From contig JAQFVV010006203.1 in NCBI GenBank assembly GCA_028023455.1, positions 13,802,348 to 13,866,347 on the forward strand: 64,000 bases of DNA, in the 5' to 3' direction. A model generated the notes under the pieces. That model made no database searches and was not told the origin of the DNA. It saw nothing but the letters and a program-made list of their open reading frames with translations. Source of the DNA: Epiperipatus broadwayi (lineage: Eukaryota > Onychophora > Udeonychophora > Euonychophora > Peripatidae). Each line of letters starts with the position of its first letter. Positions within the stretch are counted from its first letter, which is position 1. Below, piece by piece: positions 50,421-59,762 of the stretch. The translations under genes and the position numbers were made by a program.

Positions 50421-51034
50421 ATTTTAAAAGATTTTAAAATTATATAAATCCACAGACTATTGTTTTAACCATTCTATTTGTAACATTTATATAAAAAGAT
50501 TATCTAATTTATTTAATAATTTCTTTTATTTTAGTAAGTTATATAATAAATGTCACTATATAAACAAATTATCTGATTCATTATTATTTATTAATATGTT
50601 TTAAAAATTGGAATTTAACTGATTAAATGCAGCAATTTTATAAATAATTTTTTAAGTCTTTTATAATAATTCCAGTTTGTATATATGTACTATATTTTTA
50701 CTTGTGACATCAGCTTTTGGATTCATTTATATAAATGGTTACTTGTTATTAGTGTTGCATCATTTAGGTTTGGCTGTATCTTGTCTGCCATTGTCTGGCT
50801 GGTCCAGCAGTTACTGCTAGAGATGGTATTATTATTACAATATTAATAGCAAGAATCCAGGACAGCATAATAGCAAATCCACTATAGCATACACAACACT
50901 TCCCTGATAATGACAGGTGAAAAACAGCTAAAATATTGTTTCTCCAGTACCAATAACTAGCTTGTACACACACATATGAACTCAAAAAACTTATTTAAAT
51001 ATGTGTGTGTTCTATATATAAATTCATTTGCTAA
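50421..51034. other. No recognised feature; unassigned 73-codon open stretch
   Basis: A minus-strand open stretch at 50764-50985 has less AT-driven composition than its surroundings. It contains GKCCVCYSGF and a hydrophobic run (IMLSWILAINIVIIIPSLAV) long enough to span a membrane. I recognise no family. It could be chance, an exon tail or part of an unknown repeat. Confidence 0.3.
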
Positions 51035-51095
51035 AACAGGCAAAACTCACTATAAGTAAATGGTAATCATATGATGTTCAACCATTATTCTCTTT
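51035..51095 (+). repeat. Short copy of the AAAACAGGCAAAACTC family
   Basis: Starts ctaaaacaggcaaaactcac and ends ggtaatcatatgatgttcaa, the two end motifs of the 44383-44745 copy with the interior deleted. Confidence 0.65.
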
Positions 51096-51660
51096 CCCTT
51101 GTCTTTAAAACTCTATATATCCTTAACTAGGCATTCATTATAATTTAGTTAGAAATTGTCCATTTTTTTAATACATAAGTTTGTACCTATAGTTATATAT
51201 ATATACAAACGTAATTATCTGATCAATAATCATCACAGAGAGAATATCAAAATTTTTCAAGAATGAGCAAGAGTATAAACAATCATAATAAATGAAAACT
51301 GAAGTTTACTTATTGCTTATTAATTAATTATTAAATTAATATTTTTACATTTTGAAGTTACTCAAACTAGCAGAAATTAATTGGAGTATCCTCTGTAGCA
51401 TTACTGTGTGACTAAAATTTTCCAGATAATTTTTGCTCTTTTCGTTTTCTAATAAAGTAGCAGCTTAAAACTTTATCAATCTTTAATGTAGAACAAGTAA
51501 AACATTTCTGGTATAATGAAAAGCATATAATTAAAATGCATTTTTTGATGGTTTTCATTACAATTGTAAGCTAAATATATATCTGTAAGATTATTATTCC
51601 TGTTTAATTTAGTTACTTAAATTATTTTCTCTTCAGGAATCTTCTTATGTTTTCATTTCT
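51096..51660. other. AT-rich stretch, no gene seen
   Basis: No supported feature. Confidence 0.45.
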
Positions 51661-51665
51661 ATATT

Positions 51666-51880
51666 TTACATATGCCATTTTCACCTTTCTTATACACTTC
51701 AACTATACTATTTTTTATCAAACTTTATTTTTACAGTTTCGACTGTTCTGCAGTCCTCATCAGAGCTCTTAAAATCAAGCTCTGATGATGACTGTAGGAC
51801 AGTTGAAACTGTAAGAAAGTTTGATAAAAAAATAGTATTGTTGAAGTGTATAAGAATGGTAAAAATGATATATGTTACAT
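51666..51880. repeat. Foldback repeat with about 100-bp arms and a 12-bp loop
   Basis: The left arm (ttacatatgccattttcacc ... gtcctcatcagagct, 51666-51766) is mirrored by the right arm (51779-51880), with roughly one mismatch in ten. The loop is cttaaaatcaag. There is no coding content and no visible target duplication. The arms end in a more GC-rich tip (cgactgttctgcagtcctca). Confidence 0.85.
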
Positions 51881-52754
51881 AAATTATCATAGTCTATTTA
51901 AGGCCTGGCAGATTAATTTTGGTGCCTGAAGCAGTCCTTAAAAAAAAAACTTATTATGTTAAATGTAATGGGAGAAAATATGTATGAAGAAAAAATTATA
52001 TTTATCATATGTCTATATATTTAATGTAATATCTCATTTTAGTGCCTATTTTAATTTGGCAGCTGGTGCATTTGACCAAACGCTTCATCAATCAGACTAG
52101 TCCTGGTTATATTGATTGGAAAATTTCATGTCTTAATTATTTTTTGTGTAATTAGTTGCTTTGGAGATTAAATGATGTTTGAGTGCAAAAAAGCTGAGCA
52201 TAATGATTCTAATCATTTGCCTGACTGATCCCCCACTTTCTTTAGTTAGGAATCAATTTTAAAAATATATTTAATTTTTAATCTGTTATTTTCATCATTA
52301 GAATAAATTGTTTAAGATACTTATAATAAATGCTTTTGTATTCTATAAGCTCAGCATTATGGGGTTAAATAGATTGAGTCCAGATTGTTCTTAATAGAAA
52401 ATCAACATTTGGTGAGAAGCTGCTGCATAGATAACATAGTGTATTCAGGTTGTGATTCAAAAGCATATCACCTTAGATTGATAGACATGTTGCAAAGTAT
52501 AAGAAAATGATCGTCATATATGATGAACTGTATAGTGACCACTTGATATGAAGTGATGTCATCATTTTATTCTTGTTCATTGTAACTGAATCTCACAAGA
52601 ATTTTGATTATTCATCAAAACTTAAATGCTTTTTTTTAAAGGCCAGGAATGGAAAAACATATAAACTTTGATAAATGATGAAAATTAGTATATTGTAGAG
52701 AAAATTAGAAATAGTGAACACTTAAATCAACACATTAATTGAATACTGAAGCCA
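51881..52754. other. AT-rich stretch, no gene seen
   Basis: No supported feature. Confidence 0.45.
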
Positions 52755-52950
52755 TTATTTTTTGATATTGCTAATTGTGTGTACTTGGCATGATTAAAAG
52801 ATATAAATTTGTTTATGGAGAATACTGTAATGATATATAAAGTTCTGTAAATATTATTTTTGATATTGCTAATTGTGTGTACTTGGCATGATTAAAAGAT
52901 ATAAATTTGTTTATGGAGAGTACTGTAATGATATATAAAGTTCTGTAAAC
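52755..52950. repeat. 98-bp tandem duplication, nearly identical units
   Basis: The units start with tgatattgctaattgtgtgt at 52763 and 52861 and end with aaagttctgtaaa. I see one or two differences between them, so the duplication is recent compared with its surroundings. Confidence 0.9.
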
Positions 52951-53559
52951 AAAAATGTCTTTTTAATGATTCTGGACCTATAAAATAATCTATATTATAA
53001 TCTTTTAATTATTAAATATATTATCGTTATCCTTTTCATAATTTACAGTAAGAAATATTTTAAAAAATAAATATTAGCTTCATTTAATTTTTATTACAAT
53101 TGATAGGAAATTCCTTGTTTGCTATGACTAAATATTATTTTATTTCATTATTAGTTTTTTTCCCTTTAGTTTAAAACTTTTTAGAATGATTCAGATTTTT
53201 TTTTTAAAAAAATTTCTTTTTGTGATTATGCATTATATATGTATATTGAATCAGTATAGTGATTCATTTATTATACTTATGAGCATACATGTTGTGAATA
53301 TATAAATTCAAACTACCAAGCTAATCCAGTACTTCACTGATCCAGGTTTGGAATAATTTTATATACATGAGCTTGTTTTATTTAAAGAATACATATAAAC
53401 ATATGTCACATAATCTAATAGTTATTAAAATAGAATTCTTTAAATAATATACATATCTATTTGACTGTTACTTTTTCTTTGCTTACATAATTTAACTATT
53501 AAAAGCAGAAAAGCTCATTCCCCATTATTATTTTTTGAGATATTATTTAATTATTTTCT
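52951..53559. other. AT-rich stretch, no gene seen
   Basis: No supported feature. Confidence 0.45.
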
Positions 53560-54340
53560 ATTGTTAATCGACCCATTGAAGGATGATCTCTTAGATTTGA
53601 ATACAGCTTTTTCCAACCATAGTATCTCATTTTCTCATCACCAAACTTCATATAACTTATATGTGATCTCTGTTTAGATCTATGGTAATCTTTTAGGATC
53701 CAATTCAGGTCTTTACTTGCCTATCTATTGTCATCTCTTCTTTCTGCATGTATTTTCATTTCAGACTTTTAATTCTGATATTGTTGTTAATAAACACATA
53801 TTTGATCATTCTTTGTTCATCCCAATATAATTTCTCCATACTACTCCGCTTTTATTGTTTTCTATTAGGTGTTCAACTCTCAAATACATTATATAAGAAC
53901 TAGTATAACATCATGTTTTAAAAAACTTTTTTTAGCACTGCAATCTATTTTCTTTTTTTCTCTTAAATTGTTGAATGAAAGAATTCATCTATGAATTTAT
54001 TGTCATTAATTTTATTTAATATATTACTATCAAAGATTTTATTTTATTTTATAAAAAGCCATTGAACATTATTTTAGTCTTGCTTAGTATTTTTAATTTT
54101 ATTTTATTACTTTTACCTAATACTTCCTTATATCATTTTCTACTTTGTAAAATCATCATCATCTTGCTATTTATTATTATATAATTCATTATATTCCAAA
54201 TACTTCATTTCATACTTATTTCTAACAATCATACTATTTTATTTTTATAGCTGAAAGAACAACTTATCTTCAATATTGAGATGCCTTTTTATATCTTTAA
54301 GACGTTCTATGTTTAGTCTTTTTTTTTAGTATTCCACAAT
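53560..54340 (-). mobile_element. RTE LINE fragment, strongly diverged
   Basis: Starts gttaatcgacccattgaagg, atgatctctta, then tatatgtgatctctgttt, ttttaggatccaattcaggt, tgcctatctattgtcatct. Later cattgaacattattttagtc corresponds to 23186-23205 of the 22551 copy. Large parts between are eroded. Confidence 0.65.
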
Positions 54341-54404
54341 TCTATTTCCTTATATCATAATTAACATCTTTTAATATTATTTTGGAAACATACAGATATT
54401 TCAT

Positions 54405-55440
54405 CATCATCATCAAACATTACCAATCCACTGCAGAATGAAGATCTCTCCAAATTCAATCCATCTTTTTCTGATCTCTAGCCTTTCTTCTCTACATAAC
54501 CCCTGCACACTTTCTAATTTCACCAATCATCTCACATGTGGTCTCTTTCTGGGTCTTTTATATTCTCTTGGAATCCAATTTAAGATTTCAATTGTCCATC
54601 TATTATCAATCCAGATATTTACTTCTACTAAATTAATTTCACATTTCTTCTACTCATAAACATTGTCTTATATCAGTAGAAAATGTAATAGTGAATTAAT
54701 GTTTTTTTTGTCCTTATGTATGTATACCTTTTTTTAGTAGCTTCAGTTATCATCTTATTGATCTAATTTATGTCAGCCATTTTCAAAGTTTGTTTATATT
54801 TAAACAATTTGTAAGTTCTGTTTCAAATTTATTGGACTGCTTCTGAAGATTTAGATATGATCGTTTTTCTTAGTATCTTTTGTTGCTAATTCACATTTAC
54901 CTATATTCTACTTCAACTTTATTGATGATCACTTGCTTTGTTGAATTTGTTATTTCTCACTTTAAAATGTAGATATTCCATTAGTCAAAATACAATTCAA
55001 CTTAGCTATGCTTTTATTTGGATGCTTCCCTATCCATTCTTTGTTGGGATTTTTTTAAAAAAAATCACGATGTGCAATTTTTCTGCAAAATTCACAAGTC
55101 TGTATCATCTCTCATTTCCATAGCTGTATTCAAATTTTCCCATTGCATCTTTCAATTTTCCATTCTAATATTAATATCTACCATGATAGTTTCAAAATAT
55201 TCTATCAGTTCAAAAGCTTTTTGTATAAATTCATATTTATTTTTTGTCAGACTGAGAATCACAGTTCTGTTCTTCCATCTTTTATTTGTTATGAATCTTA
55301 TTCCACTTGGGCTTCCAATATTTTTATCTTTATAATAAAGTACATATACCTTATTGTTATTTATACCATTTCATTCCACAAAATACTTTTAATAATATAC
55401 CCTTTAATATTAATTAGTTTTTCTCTTAAGTAATGCAGTT
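54405..55440 (-). mobile_element. RTE LINE: 3' end joined to endonuclease region
   Basis: The 3' end (54405-54610) begins with (ATC)n, then accaatccactgcagaatga and follows the family 3' end. From about 54750 to 55440 the minus strand encodes the endonuclease. SPSGIRFITNKRWKNRTVIL and SLTKNKYEFIQKAFELIEYF lie at about 55310-55200, and KEWIGKHPNKSIAKLNCILT, the C-terminal WxWRSP-x-G-x-x-x-NEIDYIL-type block, at about 55045-54985. The reverse transcriptase is missing between the two parts. Either one internally deleted element or two insertions side by side. Plus-strand open stretches here are shadows. Confidence 0.75.
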
Positions 55441-55482
55441 TTTTAAACCAGTTATAGTTAGATCATTTGGATTTTCCATATA

Positions 55483-56263
55483 TGAAGTGTGACAATTTAA
55501 TTCCCGGACTAGCCATGTGTGTCACCTATGCCCTAATTGTATCGAAATTATCCAAGTATTTGTGTTTGAACATGTTTAAGCTAACACGTGCAAATTTTAA
55601 GCTGTTAGAACTAGTTGTTAGTTAACTATTGAGCAGCAGATAAATATCTGTGCATTCGCTTTGGCATAAAAAGTGCTTGATTGAAATTTTGAGCAATATA
55701 TTAATATCAAATTTCATATGCATACAGTGAAGATGCTTTGAAGAAATTGAGTGTGTTTGAGTGACTTAAAAGATGGGTGAGAAGATGTGATGGATAATCC
55801 TAGAAGCAGACAGTCAAAAACAACAATGACATATTAATATTAACATGTTGGAAGATGCAATATGGTCCAACAAGTAATTAAATGTGAGCTTGGTAGCTGA
55901 ACAATTGCAGATTGGAAAACAGACCACTTTTAAATAAAGAATTGGGCATGAGAAAGATTTCTGCGAAGTTTGAGCCTTGGATCTTGACAGACGAACAGAG
56001 ATTTTTTTGGCCAACAAAGTCAATTATGCAACTAAACCCCCTGGCTTAGCTCCTTGTGATTTTTTGATTGTTTCTAAAATTAAAACTGCGCTGAAAGGAA
56101 CTGATAGCCAAAAAGAATGTGAGACAGTTGCTCAACAACACCATTTTAATCAGTGTATAAATACACAAGGGGACTACTTTAAAGATGACAGTAGCTACTT
56201 ATGTACACCTCTACATGTATATTTTATAAAGGTGTAATTTGGGAATTGACTCGGCACACCTCA
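55483..56263 (+). mobile_element. Mariner element, internally deleted
   Basis: The ends are TGAAGTGTGAC-AATTTAATTCCC on the left and the inverted complement of TGAGGTGTGCC-GAGTCAATTCCC on the right. Each is bounded by TA (55481-55482 and 56264-56265), the Tc1/mariner target. The length of 781 bp, against about 1.3 kb for a full mariner, fits the missing central part of the transposase. The right-hand transposase end reaches close to the terminal repeat, as in intact mariners. Confidence 0.88.
55690..56237 (+). pseudogene. Mariner transposase pseudogene, two ends fused
   Basis: The N-terminal half is frameshifted: INIKFHMHSEDALKKLSVFE, then LKRWVRRCDG (first helix-turn-helix). After a degraded linker comes NKELGMRKISAKFEPWILTD at 55935-55990 (end of the DNA-binding domain). 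The sequence then jumps to FLANKVNYATKPPGLAPCDF (56003 on), whose final D is the third catalytic aspartate of the D,D34D triad. The end reads KIKTALKGTDSQ, then QCINTQGDYFKDD. The first two catalytic aspartates are gone with the central deletion. The 86-codon open stretch 55977-56237 spans this junction in frame. Confidence 0.88.
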
Positions 56264-56277
56264 TACGTATATATTAT

Positions 56278-57720
56278 CATCATTTTTAGTCATTATCATT
56301 CCACAGCTGGATGGTCTTTTTCCATGTTATATCAGTTTATTTGATCCACAGCCTATCATCTCCACACCAACAAACTTACTTATTTTACCCTTAATAAGTT
56401 CCTTACAATCTCTTGGAATTTCAACTGCCTATCTTTTATTTTCTTTACTACCACTATTTTCAGTCCAGTTTCAATCTTATTTATTGATGTCAGTGATCCT
56501 GTTTGGTCTCATGGTCCATGTTTTATTACTCTTAATGTGCATCTTTTCATACTTTGTTGAGTGATATGAAATCTGTATTGCTCTTCTGCTAAGTATTCAA
56601 GTTTCATATTCATAAGTAAGATTTGGGAAAATGCATGTATTAAAAATAAATTTCTTTTCAAACATGTAGATGTATTTCCTTTTAATATTACATTATTTCT
56701 ACCAAAAGTATATTTTCATCTGTATTAATAATCTGACCAAGTTAAATTGTAGTTGTTAATTTCATCTAATTTATGATTTTCTTTATTTTCTTCTGAGAAA
56801 ATCCATTGAATATTGCTTTAATCTTTTTTTAGTAGTTTTGTCCTACTTTCTTGCTTTCATATAATAACTTTTGCAATATTTCCTGAAGCTGTGAAACATT
56901 ATTTGCAAAACCCATATCATTTTAACTTCACAAATTTCATCAGCGTCATATTTAATATTAGACAGTTATTCCAATTTGTGCAGTTTTTCTTCACTTGAAA
57001 ATGATCTGCAGTTCTAGGTACCTAAATAAAATTTCATCATAGAATGTCATTTGATCCACAATCGGGATTGTTAATATTCTCTCTTTTTGATTGCCGTGGC
57101 TAGCGACTTTACGAGCCATTGGGAATAAGGTCCACTTTTGTCTATAATGGTTATAAATATGTATAAGGAAAAAAATTCACACACACATTCTTTCTGCCTT
57201 CAAATAAACTCGACTGATATTTCAATTAAGAACCATCAAGCAATTGAAAAGAAAGACTATGGTATTTCTTGATCTTAAACTCAGAAATAAAAGCCATCAA
57301 ACTGTCTACACTGCTGATATTTATTGGTAAGTAGCTTATTTACATTTACTATTTGAATAATTAGAGGGGATTTGAACCCAGACTTTCAAGCTCCCTTTAG
57401 TCATCCACTCCATCTTATCCAACTGATACACATGACCACATCCATGTGAAGAAGATAAATGATCTCCAGTATATGTATGTGGTTATGTATATCAGTTGTA
57501 TAAGATGGGGTGGATGACTAAAGGGAGCTTGAAAGTCTGGGTTCAAATCCCATATAATTACATCCAGCTTAAAATATAAATACAATACATGTATTTAATT
57601 ATTACATATGAATAATTACATAATAATAATAATAGCTATAATGAAAAGAATACATGGAGTATACATTAGAAATTTGACCTGCTCAAATTCTTTGATTAAA
57701 GTCTCAAAAAGACTAGTTAG
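56278..57720 (-). mobile_element. RTE LINE with internal deletion, carrying a palindromic insertion
   Basis: The 3' part (56278-56930) begins after atatattatcatcattttta and follows the family through the C-terminal and part of the finger region (tgaaacattatttgcaaaac near 56900). It then jumps to the 5' untranslated region (57000-57360), shared with 45600-46100. The endonuclease and reverse transcriptase core are deleted. The 5' region is split at 57364-57608 by the palindromic retroposon and resumes at 57619-57720. Confidence 0.75.
57364..57608. mobile_element. Palindromic retroposon, copy 2 (10-bp target duplication)
   Basis: A 245-bp unit flanked by tgaataatta at 57354-57363 and 57609-57618. 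The left arm (57365-57432: ggggatttgaacccagactt, tcaagctccctttagtcatc) and the right arm (57490-57552) are almost perfect inverted copies. The outer right arm carries gggttcaaatccc (57539-57551), a good Pol III B-box. The 3' tail after the right arm is AT-rich (ttaaaatataaatacaatac). The spacer (57433-57489) matches that of copy 1 (gaagaagataaatgatctcc). The uninterrupted target is visible at 45961-45990. Confidence 0.88.
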
Positions 57721-57754
57721 TAAAAAATGATTTGAAGGTAAAATACACATATTA

Positions 57755-57861
57755 AAATTTGTTATTAGGTGCATTATTGTTTTATATGATCAAAATTTGT
57801 TTTTAGTTATGTACTAAATAAAATTTGTATCCCCTCCCCCCCCCCCCTTTTTTTTTTTTTT
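57755..57861 (+). repeat. Direct repeat flanking the TACGGATAATTC element, left copy, with homopolymer run
   Basis: The block aaaatttgttatta, gcattattg, tatatgatcaaaat, aatttgtatcccctcccc matches 59684-59762. Here the C-run has expanded (about 13 C) and passes into a T-run. The two copies lie about 1.93 kb apart in the same orientation. Confidence 0.75.
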
Positions 57862-58393
57862 GCTGACATTTTTTTTTTTATATTTGCAAAGAAAGCTGTT
57901 TTTCTGCTACAGATAAATTATGGGAACACTGACTAAAAATTATTTTTGACTTATATTTAGCATTCTTTGATCATGTAAAGTTAGTTAATAATTATGTAGT
58001 AGACAAAATATATATATTTCCCTTTTTTTTAAAAGCCAAAATAGTTTGATGACAGTATTTTTACTTTGGACAGTGATTAAACAAAAATTAATTGTGAGGA
58101 TATGTTTTAGCCAATGTATATATTACCAAATTTGGTACTTACGGATAATTCAACCGATGACGTTTTTGACTTACCGATTTCCCTTCCAGTAGACATCGAC
58201 GTTTTTTGCATGACAACGTTGTCATGGCAACAAAGTGACTGGCGTGATTAATCCATCAGAGAGTCTTTTTTTTTTTTTTTTCACCCGCGAGATTTAAAAT
58301 TCGGAGAGAGGTTTGGGAAATTTTTTGATTTTTCTGTCTATTGCGATTTTGCTATTCACGGCATCACAGTTACTTTTTTGAGCTGTAAATTCA

Positions 58394-59215
58394 GGTAAAG
58401 TGTTTTATTTATCTGTTTATTTTAAATTTACAAAAAAATTTTGTTAATATTTCTACAATTCTCAAACTTACATTGAATTACGTTTAATGTGTAAATAATT
58501 TATTCCGGTAAAGTGTTTTTTATTTATCTGTTTATTTTAAATTTACAAAAAGTTTTTGTTAATATTTCTACAATTCTTAAACTTACATTGAATTACGTTT
58601 AATGTGTAAATAATTTATTCTCTGGTAAAGTGCTTTTTATTTATCTGTTTATTTTAAATTTACAAAAATTTTTAGTTAATATTTCTACAATTCTGAAACT
58701 TATTTACAAAAAATATTTGTTAATATTTCTACAATTCTCAAACTTACATTGAATTATGTTTAATGTGTAAATAATTTTCAATAATTTTTTAAAACAAATT
58801 TGGAATATACATTACCAAATGCATGTGATAACAAGGACGCCATTAATGCCAGATTCGCATTAATTCGGGTAAAGTGTTTTATTTGTTTATTTTAAATTTA
58901 TAAAAACTTTTTGTTAATACTTCTACATTACGTTTTTAATGTGTAAATAATTTGAAATAATTTTTTAAATCAATTTTGCAATATGCAGTACGTTTTTAAA
59001 ATTACCAAATGCATGTAAAAGTGCGGCATTTTCTGGACGCCATTAATACCAGATTTGCATTAGATCGCGTCTTTTTTATTTAGGTGTTTATTTAAAATTT
59101 ACAAAAAGTTTTTGTTAATATTTCTACAATTCTCAAACTTATTTACAAAAAATATTTGTTAATATTTCTACAATTCTCAAACTTACATTGAATTACGTCT
59201 TAATTTTATTTTTAA
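58394..59215 (+). repeat. Minisatellite of about 113-117-bp units
   Basis: The units start with ggtaaagtgttttatttatc at 58394, 58507 and 58624, with further partial or rearranged units at about 58700, 58867, 59080 and 59150. Each contains ttgttaatatttctacaatt, ctcaaacttacattgaatta and cgtttaatgtgtaaataatt. The last units alternate with a spacer (ccattaatgccagattcgca / ccattaataccagatttgca), so there is higher-order structure. Confidence 0.9.
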
Positions 59216-59252
59216 TTTCTGAATTATATCATACAGCTATGAGAGTAATACA

Positions 59253-59453
59253 ATGTCTGATATACGTGTATGCCGAGCCTGTGGCTCGACAAAAACATCC
59301 GGAGGCCCCCCCGCCAATTCCAGTGCTACACGCTGCTGTATTTTAAAATTGAGAATAATATTTGGATGCATGCATGTACATTTTTTTTATTTTTTTTTGT
59401 ATTTTTTTTTTAGTATTTGCCTGACCTGCCGTCAGATATTTTTCATTTTTTAA
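59253..59453 (+). CDS. Hypothetical short ORF with CxxC motif inside the element
   Basis: The 66-codon frame starts MSDIRVCRACGSTKTSGGPP and continues to a CC pair (ATRCC), then becomes a run of aromatic and hydrophobic residues encoded by a T-tract. The first 30 codons are GC-richer than anything nearby and contain C-x2-C followed by CC, which could be half of a zinc finger. The remainder after about codon 33 is probably noncoding (an intron or deletion edge). It might be the first coding exon of the autonomous element's protein. No family is recognised and a functional product from this copy is unlikely. Confidence 0.3.
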   Translation: MSDIRVCRACGSTKTSGGPPANSSATRCCILKLRIIFGCMHVHFFYFFLYFFFSICLTCRQIFFIF

Positions 59454-59471
59454 TATTTTTTAGCATGTGAC

Positions 59472-59673
59472 CTGGATAATTCAACCAATGACGTATTACC
59501 CTGAAGGCATATCAGTCTAATCTTGCGATTTTTAACGTACCGTGTTCACGTGATCTGCGGACACATTTTAGCGATTACATGTGTCCGCAAATCACTTGGA
59601 GACGTTATCTTAAAAATCGCAAGATTAGACTGATATGCCTTCAGGGTAATACATCATCGGTTGAATTATCCGT
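59472..59673. repeat. Terminal hairpin of the TACGGATAATTC element
   Basis: The left arm (ggataattcaaccaatgacg, tattaccctgaaggcatatc, agtctaatcttgcgattttt) is the mirror of the right arm (59603-59671). Near the tip the arms drift, but gcggacaca / tgtgtccgc pair again. The right terminal repeat is therefore present twice, once internal and once terminal, facing each other. Confidence 0.88.
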
Positions 59674-59683
59674 AACTACCCAA

Positions 59684-59762
59684 AATTTATTATTAATGCA
59701 CTTTATTACTGTATATGATCAAAATATTTTTGAACTGAATGAATCTTGTATCCCCTCCCCCC
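59684..59762 (+). repeat. Direct repeat flanking the TACGGATAATTC element, right copy
   Basis: Matches 57755-57840: aaaatttattatta, gcacttta, tatatgatcaaaat, cttgtatcccctccccc. The C-run has seven C here. See the left copy. Confidence 0.75.

Larger units (their letters stand above)
58139..59673. mobile_element. Unclassified DNA transposon with TACGGATAATTC ends
   Basis: The left end is TACGGATAATTCAACCGATG (58139-58158). The right end is its inverted complement, CATCGGTTGAATTATCCGTA (59654-59673). The inverted match extends to about 24 bp. The flanks are act on both sides (left ...tact, right act...), a possible 3-bp duplication. The outer parts are richer in CG dinucleotides than the rest of the window. 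Inside: a perfect palindrome tgacaacgttgtca near 58219-58232, a minisatellite (58394-59215), a short cysteine-containing open frame (59253) and a terminal hairpin (59472-59673). I see no transposase core, so it is probably non-autonomous. Confidence 0.7.

Noticed and set aside
54938-55433. Overlapping plus-strand open stretches of 61-105 codons
   Set aside because: Shadows of the antisense RTE endonuclease region, which is recognisable on the minus strand.
57831-57861. C-run followed by T-run considered as a functional polypyrimidine tract
   Set aside because: The C-run also appears, shorter, in the duplicate block at 59755, so it is homopolymer expansion within a repeat.
58394-59215. Regular repeats considered as a CRISPR array
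   Set aside because: Units of about 115 bp with no unique spacers, in eukaryotic transposon-rich DNA. It is a minisatellite.
57755-59762. Direct repeats considered as LTRs of a retrotransposon
   Set aside because: No TG...CA ends, no primer-binding site or polypurine tract, and no gag or pol sequence between them.
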